Shown here: positions 6,845 through 12,470 of the stretch, piece by piece
How positions within the stretch are numbered: the stretch's first letter is position 1
Layout: the number at the start of each line of letters is the position of its first letter
The notes under the pieces: generated by a model
The model's database searches: none
Seen by the model: the letters and a program-made list of their open reading frames with translations, nothing else
Told to the model about the DNA's origin: nothing
Program-made: the position numbers and the translations under genes
Assembly (NCBI GenBank): GCA_944382045.1
Contig: CALWMT010000042.1
Coordinates: 1 to 12,470, forward strand
DNA: 12,470 nt
DNA from: an uncultured Enterocloster sp.
GTDB lineage: Bacteria > Bacillota > Clostridia > Lachnospirales > Lachnospiraceae
Direction: 5' to 3'

Positions 6845-6889
6845 ATCCTGGCTGGATTTCAACAGCCGATGTACCCTTTACAAGGAAAT

Positions 6890-7342
6890 GGAAAAAATCG
6901 TCAAATGATGGAAAAGTGTCCCAAGCTCTTCGAATACGCCTGCCTTGTGGCGAAAATCCGTGAGAATCAGGCAAAAGGGATAACCCTGGAGGGGGCTGTC
7001 GGGGCGGCAGTGGAGGACTGCCTGGAGAGAGGATATTTGGCGGAGCTGCTCACAAACTACCGGCGGGAGGTGATGGGAATGTTATTGTACGAATATAATG
7101 AGAAGAAGCATCTGCGGAATACCTATGAAGAAGGTGTGCAGGAGGGAATACAAAAAGGAATAAGGACTGGCGAACGGAGAGGGGCGATTAAGGGCCAAAA
7201 GAAAAAATCCTACCAGAGCGCCCGCAATATGTACCGCCGAGGCTTCCCCGCCCGCGACGCGGCAGAGATACTGGAGGAGAATGAGAAAACAGTGGCCGCA
7301 TGGTACAGGGAGTGGGAGAGACAGCCGATTGAGGAGGAATGA
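6890..7342 (+). pseudogene. 5'-truncated second copy of the Rpn-family gene
   Basis: From GKNRQMMEKC onward the product aligns without gaps to the C-terminal half of the Rpn protein at 211-654, with about four of five residues identical by hand comparison. Left of 6890 the similarity stops abruptly: the open frame continues back to a TTG at 6746, but that part overlaps a promoter and the palindrome cluster and looks nothing like an Rpn nuclease domain. The whole catalytic core is thus missing and the fragment cannot be a nuclease. The kept part retains the TNYRREVMGMLLYEY block, a G-rich charged linker less Arg-rich than in copy 1, and the MYRRGFP...AEILEE tail. An internal ATG at 6908 could start a 144-residue product, but I see no convincing ribosome binding site. 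The open frame suggests either recent truncation or a maintained C-terminal protein. Confidence 0.75.
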
Positions 7343-7394
7343 CAGCAAAAAAGGAGGTACAAGGCTTCTATAAGATTCCCTAAGAGTAAGAATA

Positions 7395-7408
7395 AAATTA
7401 AGTAATTT
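7395..7408. promoter_or_regulatory. Inverted repeat overlapping the gudD -35 box
   Basis: AAATTA-AG-TAATTT forms a 14-base inverted repeat ending inside the -35 box of the gudD promoter. Its position is suitable for an operator, but it is A/T-only in the arms and lacks the central CG of LacI-type sites, so a chance origin is possible. Confidence 0.35.
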
Positions 7409-7435
7409 GACGGCCTTCCCCTGCCTGGTTATAAT
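7407..7435 (+). promoter_or_regulatory. Promoter of gudD
   Basis: TTGACG (7407-7412) and a perfect TATAAT (7430-7435) with a 17-base spacer make a strong sigma-A promoter. The leader is short, about 28 bases, with AAAGGAAGG (7453-7461) eight bases before the ATG at 7470. The gene therefore has its own promoter and does not depend on the upstream Rpn fragment. Confidence 0.85.
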
Positions 7436-7469
7436 AAAACTATCAAAAATGTAAAGGAAGGTCGGGAAA

Positions 7470-8798
7470 ATGATACCAACAATTACAAAGATGGAAGTGT
7501 ATCCCGTAGCGGGAAAGGACTGCATGGAGCTGAATCTGAGCGGCGCGCATGCCCCCTATTTCACAAGAAACATTGTGATTCTCCACGCGGATAACGGGGA
7601 GGTGGGCGTAGGCGAGGTGCCCGGCGGCCAGAAGATCACGAAGGCTCTGGAGGAGTGCGTGCCCATCGTGGAGGGAACCAAGATCTCCGAGTACAAGAGC
7701 ACCATGCTGAAGGTAAAGCGTTACCTGGACTCCAAGGGCGAGGAGGATGTCCGGGGCAATCAGACCTTTGACTTAAGAACCGGCGTGCATGTGCTGACAG
7801 CCATCGAGGCTCCCTGCCTGGATCTTCTGGGCAAGCATCTGAATGTGCCTGTCTGCGAGCTGCTTGGCGACGGCCAGCAGAGAGACAAGGTGCGGATGCT
7901 GGGCTACCTGTTCTTTGTGGGCGACCGCAATAAGACAGATCTGCCCTATGATTCTGAGCCGGATTCTGACTGTGAGTGGTACAGGCTGCGCCATGAGGAG
8001 GCACTGACTGCGGACAAGATCGTGGCCCACGCAAAGGCAGTTCACGAGAAGTACGGCTTCCAGGACTTCAAGCTGAAGGGCGGCGTTCTGGCCGGCGACG
8101 AGGAGATGCACGTGATCCGCGAGCTCAAGAAGGCATTCCCGGATGCCCGCATCGACCTGGATCCCAACGGCGGCTGGCTTTTAAAGGAAGCGATCGAGTA
8201 CGTGAAGGGAATGCAGGGCATTCTTACATACTGCGAGGATCCCTGCGGTGCTGAGGGTGTGTACTCCGGACGTGAGATTGTGAGCGAGTTCCGCCGCCGC
8301 ACTGGATTCCCCACCGCCACCAATATGATCGCCACGGACTGGCGGGAGGTGGGACACTCCTTAGAGTCCCAGGCCGTGGATATCATTCTGGCGGATCCCC
8401 ATTTCTGGACCATGAGCGGGTCCGTGCGTGTGGCGCAGATGTGCCATGACTTTGGCTACACCTGGGGCAGCCATTCCAACAACCACTTCGATATCTCCCT
8501 GGCCATGTTCACCCAGGTGGGTGCTGCGGTTCCGGGAGAGTACAACGCCCTGGATACCCACTGGATCTGGCAGGAGGGCTTAGAGCGCCTGACCAAGGAG
8601 CCTCTGCAGATAGTGGACGGCTGTGTGGCGGTTCCCAAGAAGCCCGGCCTCGGCATTGAGGTGGATATGGATCAGGTGTTAAAGGCCCATGAGCTCTACA
8701 AGGAGAAGTGCCTGGGCGGAAGAGATGACTCTGTGGTTATGCAGTACCTGATCCCCGGCTGGAAGTTCAATCCCAAGAAGCCCTGCCTGGTGCGGTAA
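7470..8798 (+). CDS. gudD: Glucarate dehydratase (D-glucarate to 5-dehydro-4-deoxy-D-glucarate)
   Basis: 442 residues, full length compared with E. coli GudD (446) and clearly colinear with it as I recall that sequence. It belongs to the mandelate racemase subgroup of the enolase superfamily and removes water from D-glucarate (often also L-idarate), in the cytoplasm, using Mg2+. Seen: N-terminal capping domain with NLSGAHAPYFTRNIVI and TFDLRTGVHV; barrel motifs FKLKGGVLAG with the KxK base (K201, K203), DPNGGW (D231, N233), EDPCGAEG (E256 and E262), TNMIATDW (N285), ADPHFW (D309), GSHSNNH (H335) and DTHWIWQ (D362). All positions expected for the metal ligands and the Lys/His acid-base pair are filled. 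It has its own promoter and ribosome binding site and ends at a bidirectional terminator. No aldolase or reductase of the glucarate pathway is visible. The neighbouring regulator and uptake lipoprotein suggest a sugar-acid locus, but that link is inference. Confidence 0.97.
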   Translation: MIPTITKMEVYPVAGKDCMELNLSGAHAPYFTRNIVILHADNGEVGVGEVPGGQKITKALEECVPIVEGTKISEYKSTMLKVKRYLDSKGEEDVRGNQTFDLRTGVHVLTAIEAPCLDLLGKHLNVPVCELLGDGQQRDKVRMLGYLFFVGDRNKTDLPYDSEPDSDCEWYRLRHEEALTADKIVAHAKAVHEKYGFQDFKLKGGVLAGDEEMHVIRELKKAFPDARIDLDPNGGWLLKEAIEYVKGMQGILTYCEDPCGAEGVYSGREIVSEFRRRTGFPTATNMIATDWREVGHSLESQAVDIILADPHFWTMSGSVRVAQMCHDFGYTWGSHSNNHFDISLAMFTQVGAAVPGEYNALDTHWIWQEGLERLTKEPLQIVDGCVAVPKKPGLGIEVDMDQVLKAHELYKEKCLGGRDDSVVMQYLIPGWKFNPKKPCLVR

Positions 8799-8818
8799 TG
8801 CGGCGATAAATAATAAAG

Positions 8819-8857
8819 AAAAAAGAGACCCGTGAATCGATCATGGGCCTCTTTTTT
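8819..8857. terminator. Bidirectional terminator between gudD and the LacI-type gene
   Basis: AAAAAAGAG at 8819-8827 pairs with CTCTTTTTT at 8849-8857. The stem continues inward to 8835/8841 with one A/C mismatch and one wobble, closing a five-base loop. A run on one side and T run on the other serve both convergent genes (stops at 8798 and 8871). Confidence 0.92.
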
Positions 8858-8870
8858 GTTTGCGGCACAA

Positions 8871-11072
8871 TCAGAACTCCGTGCGGAAATGCGCCGCCAG
8901 CTGCTCCTGGGCCTGGGACAGGGCCTCCTCCGGGGCGGCCACGCCGCTGTAGGCATTCTTTACGGCAAGCCCCAGGATGCTTAAAAATTTCCTCTCGTCA
9001 AAGGGAAGGCCTGTGTCCCTGGGGATCCGATCTCCCTTTGACAGGGGGAAGCACTTCTTGGCCAGGTTCATCCAGGGGAAGCTGTTGATCACCTCATAGT
9101 TTTCATAGGTCAGGCGGCAGGGGGAGGTGCTTCCCAGGAGGGCAGCCGCTGAGGAAATGGGCTCGCTGCACATCCATTTAATAAAGGAAAGAGCGCTCTC
9201 AGGACAGGAGGAATACTTGGACACCCCGAGGCTTCCTCCGCCGATGACGGGATTTGCTCCAGGCATCATGGCATAGCCGATATTGCCCACGATGCGGGAG
9301 TCGTGATCCAGAAGCCCGCTGGCATAGTTGCTGTACAGGATGGACATGGCGTAATTTCCCGTGGCAAAGGCCTGAGCGGTATTGGTCCACCAGGGGCAGT
9401 AATCCGGGGAGGTAAAACGCCGGACCTGGATAAGCTCCCGAAGGGAATCTATGGCAGCGGGAGAGTCCAGCCGGATCCGGCGGTCCTTATCGTAGAGATT
9501 TTCCTGATGGCTGAACAGCCTGGCCAGGTACTCAGATCCAGCCACACCGGTGGAGCCCAGGGTGATGGTGGCGCCGTAGTCCACCGGGGAGGCGGGATTG
9601 AGCCTCTTCGTAAAGAAGGCGGCAATGCGGTTGAACTCCTCAAAGGTTTTCGGCGGCAGAAGCTCCGTCCGGAACTGTTCAAAATACATCCTGCGGTAGA
9701 TGGGGCTCTCGAAGAGATCCTTCCGGTAAAACAGCATCTGCACGCTGGGGGTGGAGGGAAGAGTGTAGATCTCCCCATGGGTCACCGCATAATTCTCCGG
9801 CGTGCCCGTCAAAAAATCAGAGAGGCAGTCCCCGATGCCGGGCTCAATCTGTGTCAGGGGACGCAAAAGCTTTTCGGCGAACCAGGACAGCCAGGTCACA
9901 TCCAGACGGAGCACATCGTAGGGAGAGGAGGCGCTCAGGCTGTTGAAGGCCTCGTAAATCTCTTCATAGGAGAAAATGCACACATTCACCGGGACCCCGC
10001 TCTTGCGCGTGTAGAGCCGGGAAAAGCTCCGCATGATGTAGGCCTCCGGGCTGTCCAGGGTGATCACATTGAGGGGGCGGGGCTCCTCTGGCACAAGAAT
10101 GTTGGCATACCAGTCCTTAAACCCGCTGCTCTTTAAAATCTGGTGCACAGGCCCTGGCTCCCTGCCGGAGGCCTTTTTGATCAGCGTCTCCGCCGCGATA
10201 GTCCCCAGCTGCCGGTAGTTCATCTCATATTTGATAAAATCGTTCTCCGGCATGGTGAAGGTGGGGGACACGGTGTAGATGGCCAGCGGATCCTCCGGAC
10301 CGGAAAAGGTGGTGCATATATCCTTCACGCTCTCCGCGAAGCCATAGTTGGAGATGAAGAAGGCCTGGGGCATGGACTCACCGGAGAGCTGCACGATGTG
10401 CTGATATCTCCGGAACAGATCCGTCTGAATGTGGCTGATCCGGCAGCTGGTGCCGGCGAGGACCTGGGTAAATCCCCGGTAAAAGTCGCGTTCATTGGAA
10501 AACTGCAGGCTTCCGGTCATGAGGCAGACGCTTGTGTATCCCTTTTCAAGGGCCTTCTGCGCCATGGACCGGCCGGCCGCCTCATAGTCAAATCCGATAA
10601 AATCCGCATCAAAAGAGGGAAGATGTTCCACAAAGAGAACCTGGGAGCGGTCCTCCTGATCCTTATAAATCTTGTCCTCGAACAGCGTGCCCGCGGCGGT
10701 GGAGATGCAGGCAATGCCCTTTACCTGCAGGGGCTTGATATCCATGAAGGCCTCCTCCTCGCTGGAGGGCGTATTTTCATTAATAAGATGCTGGGTCACC
10801 AGAAAGCCGTGGGACTGGGCATAGTGCTTGAAGCCGGAATAAAACTCCGTGTACTGCCGGGCCCGGGGGCTTGGCATAATCACGGCAAGGGAATCGTTTA
10901 AGCCCTTGCGAAGCAGGGCAGCTCTCTCGTTGGGCACATAGCCCAGCTGGTGGGCCGCGTCCATGACCCGGCGGATCTTCTCGCTGCTCACATTGCCCTT
11001 TCCGTTTAGTACATTGGAAACTGTTCCCTGGGCTACTCCGGCCAGCTTCGCGATGTCTTTGATCGTTACCAT
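8871..11072 (-). CDS. LacI-family regulator fused to an ABC solute-binding-protein-like domain
   Basis: 733 residues, about twice a normal LacI protein (about 340). Seen, in order: LacI helix-turn-helix at residues 2-25 (TIKDIAKLAGVAQGTVSNVL) and hinge helix near 48-57 (PNERAALLRKG); a type I periplasmic-binding-like sensor at about 60-330; then from about 334 a second ligand-binding domain like a family 1 extracellular solute-binding protein (NVITLDSPEAYIM, YDVLRLDVTWLSWFAEKLLRPL, GEIYTLPSTPSVQMLFYRKDLFE, PPKTFEEFNRI, AFATGNYAMSILY, SALSFIKWMCSEP), running to the end. There is no signal peptide or membrane segment, so this solute-binding domain is cytoplasmic and should be sensory, not part of uptake. 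The ribosome binding site AGGAGGA (11077-11083) and start are clear. It is divergent from an exported solute-binding lipoprotein whose promoter carries a LacI-like palindrome, so it probably represses that operon and may bind the same or a related sugar. Its ligand is unknown. Confidence 0.92.
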   Translation of the reverse strand: MVTIKDIAKLAGVAQGTVSNVLNGKGNVSSEKIRRVMDAAHQLGYVPNERAALLRKGLNDSLAVIMPSPRARQYTEFYSGFKHYAQSHGFLVTQHLINENTPSSEEEAFMDIKPLQVKGIACISTAAGTLFEDKIYKDQEDRSQVLFVEHLPSFDADFIGFDYEAAGRSMAQKALEKGYTSVCLMTGSLQFSNERDFYRGFTQVLAGTSCRISHIQTDLFRRYQHIVQLSGESMPQAFFISNYGFAESVKDICTTFSGPEDPLAIYTVSPTFTMPENDFIKYEMNYRQLGTIAAETLIKKASGREPGPVHQILKSSGFKDWYANILVPEEPRPLNVITLDSPEAYIMRSFSRLYTRKSGVPVNVCIFSYEEIYEAFNSLSASSPYDVLRLDVTWLSWFAEKLLRPLTQIEPGIGDCLSDFLTGTPENYAVTHGEIYTLPSTPSVQMLFYRKDLFESPIYRRMYFEQFRTELLPPKTFEEFNRIAAFFTKRLNPASPVDYGATITLGSTGVAGSEYLARLFSHQENLYDKDRRIRLDSPAAIDSLRELIQVRRFTSPDYCPWWTNTAQAFATGNYAMSILYSNYASGLLDHDSRIVGNIGYAMMPGANPVIGGGSLGVSKYSSCPESALSFIKWMCSEPISSAAALLGSTSPCRLTYENYEVINSFPWMNLAKKCFPLSKGDRIPRDTGLPFDERKFLSILGLAVKNAYSGVAAPEEALSQAQEQLAAHFRTEF

Positions 11073-11095
11073 ACATTCCTCCTGTTCTTATTGCT

Positions 11096-11124
11096 ACTAT
11101 AGCATATTTGTACAAAAATCTCAA
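11096..11124 (-). promoter_or_regulatory. Promoter of the LacI-type fusion regulator
   Basis: On the minus strand TTGAGA (11119-11124) and TATAGT (11096-11101) are 17 bases apart, with an extended -10 TG one base before the hexamer. It gives a leader of about 20 bases, with AGGAGGA (11077-11083) four bases before the ATG at 11072. Confidence 0.7.
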
Positions 11125-11249
11125 TGCACAAAACCAAAATTGAAGTATGTTCAAAATGAAAAATTACGAAAAACCCAAGTTAAAGGTGATAAGACACAAA
11201 AATAAAGTAAAATTTATGTAAAAAATATGAATTATTTCTGTATAATGCA

Positions 11250-11263
11250 TTGACACGTTTCAA
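11250..11263. promoter_or_regulatory. LacI-type operator over the -35 box of the lipoprotein promoter
   Basis: TTGACACGTTTCAA is a 14-bp palindrome centred on CG with one mismatched pair, the classic form of a LacI/GalR-family site. Its first six bases are the -35 box, so binding would block transcription of the solute-binding lipoprotein. The divergently encoded LacI-type protein is the natural binder. CcpA is less likely, because several cre consensus positions do not match. Confidence 0.6.
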
Positions 11264-11278
11264 ACACCGTGGTACAAT
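11250..11278 (+). promoter_or_regulatory. Promoter of the solute-binding lipoprotein gene
   Basis: A perfect TTGACA (11250-11255) and TACAAT (11273-11278), 17 bases apart. The preceding hundred bases are very A/T-rich and could act as an upstream element. Transcription should begin near 11285, giving a leader of about 77 bases. Confidence 0.85.
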
Positions 11279-11296
11279 ACAGTTACAGAGATACAA

Positions 11297-11317
11297 GCGG
11301 CGGTTGTGAACTGCTGC
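11297..11317 (+). other. Hairpin in the lipoprotein leader
   Basis: GCGGCGGTT (11297-11305) can pair with AACTGCTGC (11309-11317) through a three-base loop, nine pairs including two G-U. It lies about 12 bases after the predicted transcription start and well before the ribosome binding site. No T run follows, so it is not a terminator. It may stabilise the 5' end of the messenger. Confidence 0.4.
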
Positions 11318-11361
11318 GGATGCATAAGAAGCTCATTCACGTATCAAAAAGGAGGAGACAA

Positions 11362-12470
11362 ATGAAAAAGAAACTAGCATTAGCTGCTGCTGGACTGGTT
11401 ATCTCGGCCATGGCGCTCAGCGCCTGTTCCGGAGGAAGCGGAAGCGCCGGGGAGGCATCCCAGGCGGGCGGCGGAGCTGCCGCTGAGGAAACCCAGGCGG
11501 CGGGAGGAGAGGAAGCGGCTGCTTCTGATGACGCCCTTCACCTGACCTTCTATTATCCGGTAAACGTAGGCGGCTCCGCGGCTGCCCTGATCGAGCAGAT
11601 CTGCGCAGACTTCAATGCGGAGAACCCTGATATCGTGGTAGAGCCTGTGTACACCGGCAACTACGATGACACAGTGACCAAGATTCAGACCGCTATGCAG
11701 GGAGGAACCCCGCCGGATGTATTCGTAAGCCTGGCGACCCAGCGCTTTACCATGGCCTCCACGGGCATGGCCATGCCTCTGGACGACCTGATTGCCGCGG
11801 ACGGCGAGGAGGGACAGGCCTACATCGACGATTTCCTGGATGGATTTATGCTGGATTCCTATGTGGACGGACAGATCTACTCCATCCCCTTCCAGAGAAG
11901 CACCATGGTTCTCTTCTATAATAAGGATGCCTTCGAGGAGGTAGGCCTGGATCCCGAGGATCCGCCGGAAACCTGGGAGGAGGTTGTGGAGTATGGCCAG
12001 AAGCTGACCAATGAGAACCGCTACGGCGTAGGCCTGGCGCTGAACTCCGGCTCCGCTCAGTGGGCATTCACCGGCTTCTGCCTGCAGAACAGTGTAAATG
12101 GTGAGAACCTGATGACCGAGGACGGCAAGGCAGTGCTCTTTGACACCCCGGAGAACGTAGAGGCCCTTCAGTTCTGGCTTGACCTGCAGAACAAGTACCA
12201 GATCATGGCTCCCGGCATTGTGCAGTGGACCGATCTTCCCACCCAGTTCCTGGCCGGCGAGGTTGCCATGATTTACCACACCACCGGCAACATGGCCAAC
12301 ATCAACGACAACGCGGAGTTTGAATTCGGTACCGCATTCCTGCCCGGACACAAGAGAGTGGCAGCTCCCACTGGAGGCGGCAACTTCTACATCTCCAGCG
12401 GACTTTCCGAGGATCGGGTACAGGCAGCGTGGAAGTTCATCAAGTTTGCCACCGAGACCGAGAGAGCGGC
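11362..12470 (+). CDS. ABC sugar transporter substrate-binding lipoprotein (family 1, UgpB/MalE-like), 3' end missing
   Basis: Starts at the ATG at 11362, with GGAGGAG four bases upstream, and runs open off the right edge (369 codons visible; the family is usually about 420-460). Seen: a lipoprotein signal peptide (basic MKKK, hydrophobic core, lipobox LSAC with Cys22), a Gly/Ala/Glu-rich linker to about residue 55 that tethers the domain, then the solute-binding fold: LHLTFYYPVNVGG, FNAENPDIVVEPVYTG, MQGGTPPDVFVSLATQRF, IPFQRSTMVLFYNKDAFEEV, PPETWEEVVEYGQKLT, FLAGEVAMIYHTTGN and AAWKFIKFATE. It should be anchored outside the membrane and deliver a sugar, oligosaccharide or polyol to a CUT1-type ABC transporter; the permease genes would be expected just right of the window. 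It is divergent from a LacI-type regulator that itself carries a similar domain. The substrate cannot be read from sequence; a sugar acid is suggested only by nearby gudD. Confidence 0.95.
   Translation, partial: MKKKLALAAAGLVISAMALSACSGGSGSAGEASQAGGGAAAEETQAAGGEEAAASDDALHLTFYYPVNVGGSAAALIEQICADFNAENPDIVVEPVYTGNYDDTVTKIQTAMQGGTPPDVFVSLATQRFTMASTGMAMPLDDLIAADGEEGQAYIDDFLDGFMLDSYVDGQIYSIPFQRSTMVLFYNKDAFEEVGLDPEDPPETWEEVVEYGQKLTNENRYGVGLALNSGSAQWAFTGFCLQNSVNGENLMTEDGKAVLFDTPENVEALQFWLDLQNKYQIMAPGIVQWTDLPTQFLAGEVAMIYHTTGNMANINDNAEFEFGTAFLPGHKRVAAPTGGGNFYISSGLSEDRVQAAWKFIKFATETERA

Noticed and set aside
6746..6889. N-terminal extension of the second Rpn copy from the TTG at 6746
   Set aside because: The extension overlaps a good promoter and three palindromes and bears no resemblance to an Rpn catalytic domain; it is open by chance.
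9303..10901. Two long plus-strand open frames (9303-10136 and 10143-10901)
   Set aside because: Both are antisense to the LacI/solute-binding fusion gene and are rich in Gly/His/Arg with no recognisable domain; they come from GC-rich third positions of the real gene.
11250..11263. CcpA catabolite response element (cre)
   Set aside because: The palindrome has the central CG, but consensus positions 2, 3, 5 and 13 do not match; a LacI-type operator for the neighbouring regulator fits better.
11380..12351. Long open frame on the minus strand (323 codons)
   Set aside because: It lies antisense to the solute-binding lipoprotein, whose signal peptide, lipobox and family motifs are clear; the minus frame has no ribosome binding site and repetitive Gly/Val-rich content typical of a shadow.
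1..12470. CRISPR arrays, tRNA or rRNA genes, complete insertion sequences
   Set aside because: No regularly spaced repeats, cloverleaf-like segments or transposase genes with terminal repeats were seen; the only transposase-like gene is the Rpn nuclease.

Overview
The window looks like chromosomal DNA of an anaerobic Gram-positive Firmicute, most likely of the Clostridia/Lachnospiraceae type. This rests on strong AGGAGG-like ribosome binding sites, consensus sigma-A promoters, a lipobox-bearing solute-binding lipoprotein, an Rpn/PD-(D/E)XK 'transposase-like' nuclease of the kind common in that family, and cytoplasmic BspA-type leucine-rich repeats. No species can be named from the sequence alone. 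I see no tRNA, rRNA, CRISPR array or intact insertion sequence.

Left part (1-7342), accessory in character. It opens with the 3' part of an Rpn-family nuclease gene (1-654), coupled by an ATGA overlap to a leucine-rich-repeat gene (651-1490). The probable C-terminal end of the repeat protein has moved to another frame (1463-1699), with the break next to a run of five G. A bidirectional terminator (1702-1740) separates this pair from a very large convergent gene (5775 down to 1771) for a 1334-residue protein that I do not recognise. Divergent from it is a small operon: an XRE repressor with a TTG start (6049-6258) and an overlapping four-helix membrane protein (6248-6655). Its promoter is bracketed by two related palindromes, a likely autoregulatory switch. 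A terminator follows, then a palindrome-rich spacer and a 5'-truncated second copy of the Rpn gene (6890-7342) lacking the nuclease core. The two Rpn copies form direct repeats that bracket the whole block.

Right part (7343-12470), metabolic in character. A well-supported glucarate dehydratase gene (gudD, 7470-8798) is driven by a strong promoter. It converges, across a bidirectional terminator, on a 733-residue regulator (11072 down to 8871). That regulator is a LacI-type repressor (DNA-binding domain plus periplasmic-binding-like sensor) carrying a complete ABC solute-binding-protein-like domain at its C terminus. Divergent from it is the gene for an exported solute-binding lipoprotein (11362-12470, running off the window). 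Its promoter carries a LacI-type palindrome over the -35 box.

Reading of the whole: the right half is probably a carbohydrate or sugar-acid uptake and catabolism locus. An intracellular solute-binding fold fused to a repressor may sense the ligand imported by the neighbouring ABC transporter. The most unusual items are this fusion regulator, the orphan 1334-residue protein with its divergent XRE module, and the duplicated, partly decayed Rpn genes around them.
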